Positions 7,766 to 11,789 of a DNA stretch of 11,789 bases are shown here, one piece after another. The notes beneath the pieces are model-generated. The model was not told the origin of the DNA, ran no database searches, and worked only from the letters and a program-made list of their open reading frames with translations. The position numbers were made by a program, and so were the translations under genes. Origin of the DNA: Candidatus Apopatosoma intestinale (GTDB lineage: Bacteria > Bacillota > Clostridia > Oscillospirales > CAG-272); the NCBI GenBank assembly GCA_018064545.1, contig JAGHUY010000175.1:1-11789 (forward strand), given 5' to 3'. Each line of letters starts with the position of its first letter. Position 1 is the first letter of the stretch.

Positions 7766-7801
7766 GAAAAAATCCCCTCCCCCGAGAGTCGGAAGAGGGG
7801 A
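7766..7801 (-). terminator. Rho-independent terminator of the minus-strand DUF1540 gene
   Basis: The stem pairs TCCCCTC (7773-7779) with GAGGGGA (7795-7801), then, after a CC/AA internal loop, CCGA (7782-7785) with TCGG (7789-7792) around a GAG loop. Read on the minus strand the hairpin is followed directly by TTTTTTCG (7765-7772), a good U-tract. On the + strand it is followed by A-rich sequence, so this orientation fits the minus-strand gene. Confidence 0.8.
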
Positions 7802-7803
7802 AG

Positions 7804-7827
7804 AAAAAACGAACGGTTTCGTTTTTT
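7804..7827 (+). terminator. AT-rich bidirectional terminator hairpin between convergent genes
   Basis: AAAAAACGAA (7804-7813) pairs perfectly with TTCGTTTTTT (7818-7827) around a CGGT loop, giving a 10-bp stem with a run of A on one arm and T on the other. This is the classic bidirectional layout and would end the long + strand run after the dipeptidase gene. A short GTCCGGAC palindrome followed by TTTTTT (7830-7843) lies just downstream and may assist. Confidence 0.65.
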
Positions 7828-7854
7828 CGGTCCGGACTTTTTTAACAGCCCCAA

Positions 7855-8049
7855 TTAAATATTCTTCTGCTTGAACGTCGCGCAGACGGTGTCGGTGCAG
7901 GACGTGGCATAGCTCGGTCCTACGCTGATCTTTTCGGCGGTGCAGTGACAGCCCTCGTCGTGATAGACGCAGTTGATGACGTCACAGGTAACGCCCTTGT
8001 TTTCCTTGCAGGTTTTGCAGGTAAAGGTGTCGTTTTTCTTGGTATCCAT
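7855..8049 (-). CDS. DUF1540 small cysteine-rich protein
   Basis: The 64-residue protein matches the DUF1540 pattern: CDVINCVYHDEGCHC, then AEKISVG and a terminal TDTVCATF. There are eight cysteines (11, 14, 22, 27, 34, 36, 51, 56), which suggests metal binding or a compact Cys-stabilised fold. The first two form an extra CxxC ahead of the core domain. The function of DUF1540 is not known to me and no enzyme motif is visible. The start is supported by Shine-Dalgarno AAAGGGG (8058-8064, minus strand) with 8 nt spacing. It is the only minus-strand gene in the window, a single-gene unit converging on the dipeptidase gene and diverging from the phosphoesterase gene. Confidence 0.9.
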   Translation of the reverse strand: MDTKKNDTFTCKTCKENKGVTCDVINCVYHDEGCHCTAEKISVGPSYATSCTDTVCATFKQKNI

Positions 8050-8131
8050 TTCGTTTACCCCTTTCTTTTGGGTAGCATTAGTTTATACAAAATACCGCTT
8101 TTTATTCGGAAATGACGACGGAGGAATCAAA
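8050..8131. promoter_or_regulatory. Divergent intergenic region, weak promoter candidates
   Basis: These 82 bp must hold the start signals for both the DUF1540 gene and the phosphoesterase gene. TTTATACAAAAT at 8082-8093 gives a -10-like TATACA on the + strand (8084-8089) and TATAAA on the minus strand (8082-8087), so the two candidates overlap. No good -35 is visible for either at 17-18 bp. A small inverted repeat (TACCC 8056-8060, GGGTA 8070-8074) covers part of the DUF1540 ribosome site. Confidence 0.3.
8120..8125 (+). promoter_or_regulatory. Ribosome binding site selecting a TTG start
   Basis: GGAGGA lies 6 nt upstream of TTG at 8132. The protein starting there, MSVFVIGDLHLS, begins right at the first metallophosphoesterase strand, which is where this family normally starts. 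This site decides the start against the upstream in-frame ATGs. Confidence 0.8.
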
Positions 8132-8863
8132 TTGTCAGTATTTGTGATCGGGGATCTGCATTTATCCCGTTCCACGGAAAAGCCGATGGATATTTTCGGC
8201 CCCCGTTGGGATCATTATATGGAAAAAATCGAAGCGGGCTGGAAGAGCACCGTCGGCGAGAATGACACCGTTCTGGTCGCGGGGGACGTTTCTTGGGCGA
8301 TGACGAGAGAAGAGTTGATCCCGGATTTTGATTTTATCGAGGCGTTGCCCGGCAAGAAGATCCTGCTCAAAGGCAATCACGACTATTGGTGGCAGACGCA
8401 GGCGAAACTGGACGCTTTTCTCGCGGAGCATGGTTATCAGTCCATCTCCTTTTTGCACAATAACGCCGTTCTTTGCGAGGATTTTATTCTGTGCGGTTCG
8501 CGCGGCTGGTACGACGAGTCCCGCGAAAAACTGGTGGAAAATGCCAGCAACGCCAAAATCATTGCCAGAGAAACGCAACGGATCAAATGCAGTATCGATG
8601 CCGGAAAAGCCCTTGCCGCGGCGGCAAACGACGGAAAGGAACGGGAACTTGTCGCGTTTCCGCACTTTCCGCCGATCTTCAAAGGCTATCTCTGTGACGA
8701 GATCGTGGGACTGCTCTACCGGGAGGGCGTGGAACGGTGCTATTACGGCCATATCCACGGGAATTATGAAGCGCCGGCGGTGATCCGCTACGCGGATATG
8801 GATTTTATTCTGATTTCGGCGGATTATGTGAACTTCGTTCCGCAGAAAATCGACCCAAAATGA
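8132..8863 (+). CDS. Calcineurin-like metallophosphoesterase (predicted phosphohydrolase)
   Basis: This is a cytoplasmic dinuclear-metal phosphoesterase of the calcineurin-like superfamily, resembling the clostridial group annotated as predicted phosphohydrolases (COG1768-like). The substrate is unknown. The 243-residue protein shows all the metal-site motifs in order: GDLHL (Asp8, His10), GDVSWA (Asp52), GNHDYWW (Asn82, His83), FPHFPP (His178) and YGHIHG (His207, His209). The start is TTG 8132, chosen because GGAGGA sits 6 nt upstream and the family begins here. The frame continues upstream to ATG 7973, but that would add 53 hydrophobic residues running antisense through the DUF1540 gene. 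The tig promoter begins 10 bp after the stop, and no terminator is visible between them, so read-through into tig is possible. Confidence 0.92.
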   Translation: MSVFVIGDLHLSRSTEKPMDIFGPRWDHYMEKIEAGWKSTVGENDTVLVAGDVSWAMTREELIPDFDFIEALPGKKILLKGNHDYWWQTQAKLDAFLAEHGYQSISFLHNNAVLCEDFILCGSRGWYDESREKLVENASNAKIIARETQRIKCSIDAGKALAAAANDGKERELVAFPHFPPIFKGYLCDEIVGLLYREGVERCYYGHIHGNYEAPAVIRYADMDFILISADYVNFVPQKIDPK

Positions 8864-8873
8864 GAAAAAAGCG

Positions 8874-8902
8874 TTGACTTTGCCGAAGAAGATTGATATA
8901 AT
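8874..8902 (+). promoter_or_regulatory. Sigma-A promoter with extended -10 for tig
   Basis: TTGACT (8874-8879) and TATAAT (8897-8902) are separated by exactly 17 bp, and TGA immediately before the -10 makes it an extended -10. Only one base differs from the consensus hexamers. Transcription should start near 8909-8912, giving a leader of about 70 nt before tig. Confidence 0.92.
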
Positions 8903-8936
8903 AGTTTTTGCATGACTATAAGACATCATAACAGAT

Positions 8937-8959
8937 TTCGGACGGGAGTTCCGTCCGGA
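8937..8959 (+). promoter_or_regulatory. 5' leader hairpin upstream of tig
   Basis: CGGACGG (8939-8945) pairs with CCGTCCG (8951-8957) around GAGTT. One wobble and one A-U pair extend the stem to 9 bp. No U-tract follows, so it is not a terminator. The ribosome site GGGAAAGG (8962-8969) begins just 3 nt after the stem, so the hairpin could stabilise the mRNA or tune initiation. Confidence 0.6.
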
Positions 8960-8979
8960 TCGGGAAAGGTTTGGTAAAA

Positions 8980-10314
8980 ATGAAACTGCTTAGCGTAAAA
9001 GATCTGGAAACCAATCAGAAGGAGATCGAATTTTCCATCGATCGTCCTACTTTCGATGCCGAGGTAGACCGTGTCTACAAAAAGAACGTATCGAAGTTCA
9101 ACGTACCCGGCTTCCGCAAGGGCAAAGCCCCCAAGCATTTTATCGAGAAGATGTACGGCGAGGGTGTTTTCTATGAAGACGCTCTGAACAATCTGCTCCC
9201 CGACGCCTACGGCGCGGCACTCGATGAGTCGAAACTCGACGTGGTCAGCCGTCCCGACATCGACATCAAGTCCATCGACGAGAACGAAGTGGTCATCACT
9301 GCCAAGGTTTTTGTCAAACCGGAGATGAAGATCGCCGATTACAAGGGTCTGAAAGCGACCAAGAACCCCGTTTCCGTTTCCGATGACGAAGTCGACGCGG
9401 AAGTGAAGAGAGTGCAGGAGAGAAACGCCCGTGTGACCGAGGTCACCGACCGTCCCGCAAAGAACGGCGACGAAGTCGTCTTTGATTTTGACGGCTATGT
9501 GGACGGCAAGGCTTTTGAGGGCGGCAAGGCGGAGAAATATTCGCTGAAACTCGGCTCCGGCCAGTTCATTCCGGGCTTTGAAGCGCAGGTTGAGGGCAAG
9601 AGCATCGGTGAGGCGTTCGACGTGAACGTCACGTTCCCCGAGGACTACGGTGCCGCGGAACTCGCCGGCAAACCGGCCGTTTTCAAGTGCCTGATCCACG
9701 GAATCAAGGAAAGCGAACTTCCCGAACTCGACGACGAATTTGCCAAGGACGTTTCCGAATTCGATACGCTTGCTGAATACAAGGCCGACATCAAGGCCAA
9801 AATGGAAGAGAACGCGAACAAGGCGGCTGACGCCAAGGTCGATGAACAGCTCATGGATGCGCTGATCGAAAAACTGGAAGGCGACATTCCGGAAGCCATG
9901 TTTGAAAACGAAGTGGACTCCTGCCTGCGCGACTACGAAAACCGGATGCGCTATCAGGGTCTTGATCTGAAATCCTTCATGCAGTACACCGGTCAGACGA
10001 TGGAACAGATTCGCGAGACGTTCCGTCCGCAGGCCGAAAAACAGGTCAAATCCCGTCTGGCTCTGGAAACGATCGCAAAACTGGAAGCCCTCACCGCTTC
10101 CGACGAGGACGTAGAAGCCGAGTATCAGAAGATCGCCGACGCTTACGGCATGGAGATTGACAAGGTCAAAGAGGCTGTTCCCGCCGATTCCATCCGTGAA
10201 GACGTCGTGGTCGGTAAGGCCGCCGATCTCGTCCGTGAGAACGCCGTTATCACCGAGGCTCTTTCTGAGGAGACCGCCGCGGAAGAACCCAAGGCAGACG
10301 AAGAAGCAAAATAA
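8980..10314 (+). CDS. tig: Trigger factor, ribosome-associated chaperone and prolyl isomerase
   Basis: Trigger factor binds near the ribosome exit tunnel and shields nascent chains. The 444-residue protein has the ribosome-binding signature GFRKGKAP (44-51) in its N-terminal domain. The FKBP-type prolyl isomerase domain spans roughly residues 155-245, with [22 protein letters not shown] and FPEDYG. The C-terminal SurA-like helical chaperone arms follow from about 250 to 430. The end is an acidic, Ala/Glu-rich tail. I choose ATG 8980 because the ribosome site GGGAAAGG at 8962-8969 suits it. The in-frame TTG at 8971 would sit only 1 nt from that site. A strong sigma-A promoter and a hairpin leader lie upstream. 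clpP and clpX follow on the same strand, the standard bacterial arrangement linking folding and degradation. Confidence 0.98.
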   Translation: MKLLSVKDLETNQKEIEFSIDRPTFDAEVDRVYKKNVSKFNVPGFRKGKAPKHFIEKMYGEGVFYEDALNNLLPDAYGAALDESKLDVVSRPDIDIKSIDENEVVITAKVFVKPEMKIADYKGLKATKNPVSVSDDEVDAEVKRVQERNARVTEVTDRPAKNGDEVVFDFDGYVDGKAFEGGKAEKYSLKLGSGQFIPGFEAQVEGKSIGEAFDVNVTFPEDYGAAELAGKPAVFKCLIHGIKESELPELDDEFAKDVSEFDTLAEYKADIKAKMEENANKAADAKVDEQLMDALIEKLEGDIPEAMFENEVDSCLRDYENRMRYQGLDLKSFMQYTGQTMEQIRETFRPQAEKQVKSRLALETIAKLEALTASDEDVEAEYQKIADAYGMEIDKVKEAVPADSIREDVVVGKAADLVRENAVITEALSEETAAEEPKADEEAK

Positions 10315-10327
10315 AATGATACCGTTT

Positions 10328-10359
10328 TCAGATTCGCAGGACTTGTCCTGCGAATTTGG
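10328..10359 (+). promoter_or_regulatory. Long hairpin between tig and clpP
   Basis: ATTCGCAGGAC (10332-10342) pairs perfectly with GTCCTGCGAAT (10345-10355). The end loop is best read as CUUG, a stable tetraloop. Two wobble, one A-U and one C-G pair extend the stem to about 15 bp. It starts 13 nt after the tig stop. The T residues that follow are mostly inside the stem and the sequence then reads GGTTCTAAGG, so it is a poor intrinsic terminator. A partial attenuator, processing site or 3'-end stabiliser is more likely. Confidence 0.7.
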
Positions 10360-10380
10360 TTCTAAGGTTAATTCACATCC

Positions 10381-10388
10381 AAAGGAGG
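10381..10388 (+). promoter_or_regulatory. Strong ribosome binding site of clpP
   Basis: AAAGGAGG is a full Shine-Dalgarno match, 8 nt before ATG 10397. It fixes the clpP start against the longer in-frame reading that begins inside tig at 10157. Confidence 0.9.
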
Positions 10389-10396
10389 ATATTATT

Positions 10397-10981
10397 ATGG
10401 CATTAGTACCTTACGTCATCGAACAGACCGGCAGAGGGGAGCGTTCTTACGATATTTTTTCGAGAATGCTCAACGACCGCATCGTCTTCCTGTCGGACGA
10501 GGTCAACGACACCACGGCGTCCCTTGTCGTGGCACAACTGCTGTATCTGGAAGCACAGGACAATACCAAGGACATCAGTTTGTATATCAACAGCCCGGGC
10601 GGTTCGGTGACCGCCGGCATGGCCATTTTTGACACGATGAACTTCATCAAATGCGACGTTTCTACCATCTGCATCGGGATGGCGGCCAGTATGGGCGCGT
10701 TTTTGCTGGCGGCCGGCGCCAAGGGCAAACGGCTCGCGCTTCCGAACAGTGAGATTATGATCCATCAGCCTCTCGGCGGGATGCAGGGTCAGGCAAGCGA
10801 TATGAAGATTCACGCCGACCATATCATCAAGACCAGAGAGACGATCAACCGGATTCTTTCCGAGCGCACCGGCCGTTCCATTGAGGAGATCACCCGGGAC
10901 ACCGAGCGTGACAACTTCCTTTCGGCTGAACAGGCTTGCGCTTACGGTCTGGTCGATAAGGTCATCGAAAAACGCGGGTAA
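10397..10981 (+). CDS. clpP: ATP-dependent Clp protease proteolytic subunit ClpP
   Basis: ClpP forms the double-heptamer serine protease chamber that degrades proteins unfolded by ClpX or other Clp ATPases. At 194 residues it has typical length. The catalytic triad is Ser98 (GMAASMGAF), His123 (MIHQPLGG) and Asp172 (TERDNF), the same numbering as in Bacillus subtilis ClpP. The N-terminus [20 protein letters not shown] is standard, including the axial-loop region, and no long propeptide is seen. The start is fixed by AAAGGAGG. The gene follows tig after 82 bp that contain a long hairpin and no evident promoter, so it is probably expressed from the tig promoter. I found no CtsR or CIRCE operator upstream. 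clpX begins 11 bp after its stop. Confidence 0.98.
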   Translation: MALVPYVIEQTGRGERSYDIFSRMLNDRIVFLSDEVNDTTASLVVAQLLYLEAQDNTKDISLYINSPGGSVTAGMAIFDTMNFIKCDVSTICIGMAASMGAFLLAAGAKGKRLALPNSEIMIHQPLGGMQGQASDMKIHADHIIKTRETINRILSERTGRSIEEITRDTERDNFLSAEQACAYGLVDKVIEKRG

Positions 10982-10992
10982 GGAGTATAGAC

Positions 10993-11789
10993 GTGGCGGA
11001 CAGAAAAAATACGTGTCGTTGTTCTTTCTGCGGCAGAACGGAAGATGAAGTCGAGGTGCTGATCCCGTCTTCGACGGGTGCCTATATCTGTGATAACTGT
11101 GTGTTTGCCTGTGAGAGGATTCTCGACGATTACGATTCTCTCGGGGATGAAGGCTCCTCCGATCTGCCGGCACTTGAAAACCTGCCGAAGCCGCAGGAAC
11201 TCAAAGCGAAATTGGATGAGTACGTTATCGGGCAGGAACAGGCCAAAAAAGCACTTTGTGTGGCCGTTTACAACCATTATAAAAGAGTTTCGGAACTGTC
11301 CGGCCGGAAAAAAGCGGACGAGAGCGGTGTGGAACTGCAAAAGAGCAACGTGCTTCTCATCGGCCCGACCGGTGTGGGAAAGACGTTTCTCGCGCAGACG
11401 CGCGCCAAATCTCTGCAAGTTCCGTTTGCCATCACCGACGCGACGACGCTTACCGAGGCGGGCTACGTGGGCGAGGACGTGGAAAACATCCTGCTCCGGC
11501 TGATTCAGGCGGCGGACTACGATGTGGAACTGGCGCAGAAAGGCATCATTTACATCGACGAGATCGACAAAATTTCCCGTCGGAGCGAGAATCGCTCCAT
11601 CACCCGTGACGTCTCCGGCGAAGGGGTGCAACAGGCACTTCTGAAAATTTTGGAAGGGACCGTTGCCAACGTTCCTCCGCAGGGCGGGCGCAAGCATCCG
11701 AATCAGGATTTCATTCCGATCCATACGGAAAATATTCTGTTCATTTGCGGCGGCGCGTTTGACGGTCTGAAAGAGATCATCGACCAGCG
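10993..11789 (+). CDS. clpX: ClpX ATPase, unfoldase subunit of ClpXP (5' part, runs off window)
   Basis: ClpX is the AAA+ unfoldase that recognises tagged substrates and feeds them to ClpP. The first 265 residues are visible, out of about 420 in the family. They comprise the N-terminal zinc-binding domain with Cys10, Cys13, Cys33 and Cys36 (CSFCGR and YICDNC), a linker, then the AAA+ large domain with Walker A GPTGVGKT (124-131), [12 protein letters not shown], and Walker B IIYIDEID (185-192). The pore-2 and sensor regions begin with [20 protein letters not shown]. The start is GTG 10993, with AAGGAG at 10980-10985 overlapping the clpP stop and 7 nt spacing. One oddity is Arg137 in AQTRAK, where the family normally has Leu. 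The rest matches ClpX closely. Confidence 0.97.
   Translation, partial: MADRKNTCRCSFCGRTEDEVEVLIPSSTGAYICDNCVFACERILDDYDSLGDEGSSDLPALENLPKPQELKAKLDEYVIGQEQAKKALCVAVYNHYKRVSELSGRKKADESGVELQKSNVLLIGPTGVGKTFLAQTRAKSLQVPFAITDATTLTEAGYVGEDVENILLRLIQAADYDVELAQKGIIYIDEIDKISRRSENRSITRDVSGEGVQQALLKILEGTVANVPPQGGRKHPNQDFIPIHTENILFICGGAFDGLKEIIDQ

Noticed and set aside
7973..8131. Upstream extension of the phosphoesterase from ATG 7973
   Set aside because: It would add 53 hydrophobic residues antisense to the DUF1540 gene. The TTG at 8132 has GGAGGA at 6 nt and matches the family's N-terminus.
8971..8979. TTG start for trigger factor giving three extra residues
   Set aside because: It sits 1 nt from the ribosome site. 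ATG 8980 has usable spacing and matches the usual N-terminus.
10157..10396. N-terminally extended ClpP starting inside tig
   Set aside because: The extra 80 residues are out-of-frame tig sequence plus the intergenic hairpin. The AAAGGAGG-ATG at 10397 gives a ClpP of standard length and triad numbering.
10315..10396. CtsR or CIRCE operator before clpP
   Set aside because: I looked for paired GGTCAAA heptamers and the TTAGCACTC-N9-GAGTGCTAA repeat here and upstream of tig and found neither. Isolated GGTCAAA words occur only inside tig coding sequence.
1..11789. Mobile element, CRISPR, phage defence or other undescribed multi-gene system
   Set aside because: Every long stretch is explained by conserved chromosomal genes. 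I saw no transposase, integrase, spaced direct repeats, tRNA-flanked insertion or abrupt composition change. The only unknown genes are the two membrane proteins and the DUF1540 protein.

Overview
The window looks like a chromosomal housekeeping segment from a moderately GC-rich member of the Clostridia (Firmicutes/Bacillota), probably an uncultured Oscillospiraceae-like lineage. The lineage call is inference. It rests on strong AGGAGG-type ribosome binding sites, TTG and GTG starts, a DUF1540 cysteine-rich protein, the lepB-rbgA-rnhB-yraN gene order, and a tig-clpP-clpX cluster. I see no tRNA, rRNA, CRISPR array, insertion sequence, phage gene or integration scar, and no convincing undescribed multi-gene system.

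Region 1 (1-7761, all + strand) is a tightly packed run that is probably one or a few operons. It holds the 3' part of secA, two polytopic membrane proteins of unknown function that overlap by 4 bp and share an N-terminal motif, type I signal peptidase (lepB), the ribosome-assembly GTPase rbgA, ribonuclease HII (rnhB), a YraN-family putative nuclease, and an M19 dipeptidase. Protein export (SecA, LepB) therefore sits beside ribosome biogenesis and nucleic-acid maintenance functions. The two unknown membrane proteins lie between the two export genes.

Region 2 (7762-8979) contains the only minus-strand gene, a 64-residue DUF1540 protein. It converges on the dipeptidase gene across two terminator hairpins and diverges from a metallophosphoesterase gene that appears to start at TTG. 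After the phosphoesterase comes a near-consensus sigma-A promoter with an extended -10, followed by a 5' leader with a hairpin.

Region 3 (8980-11789) is the protein-quality-control cluster: trigger factor (tig), the ClpP protease subunit, and the first 265 residues of the ClpX unfoldase, which runs off the window. A long, nearly perfect hairpin lies between tig and clpP.

The most interesting points are the paired LPD-motif membrane proteins, a nine-residue tandem repeat in the cytoplasmic tail of LepB, the loss of the canonical NKxD motif in RbgA, and the tig-clpP intergenic hairpin. All are modest.
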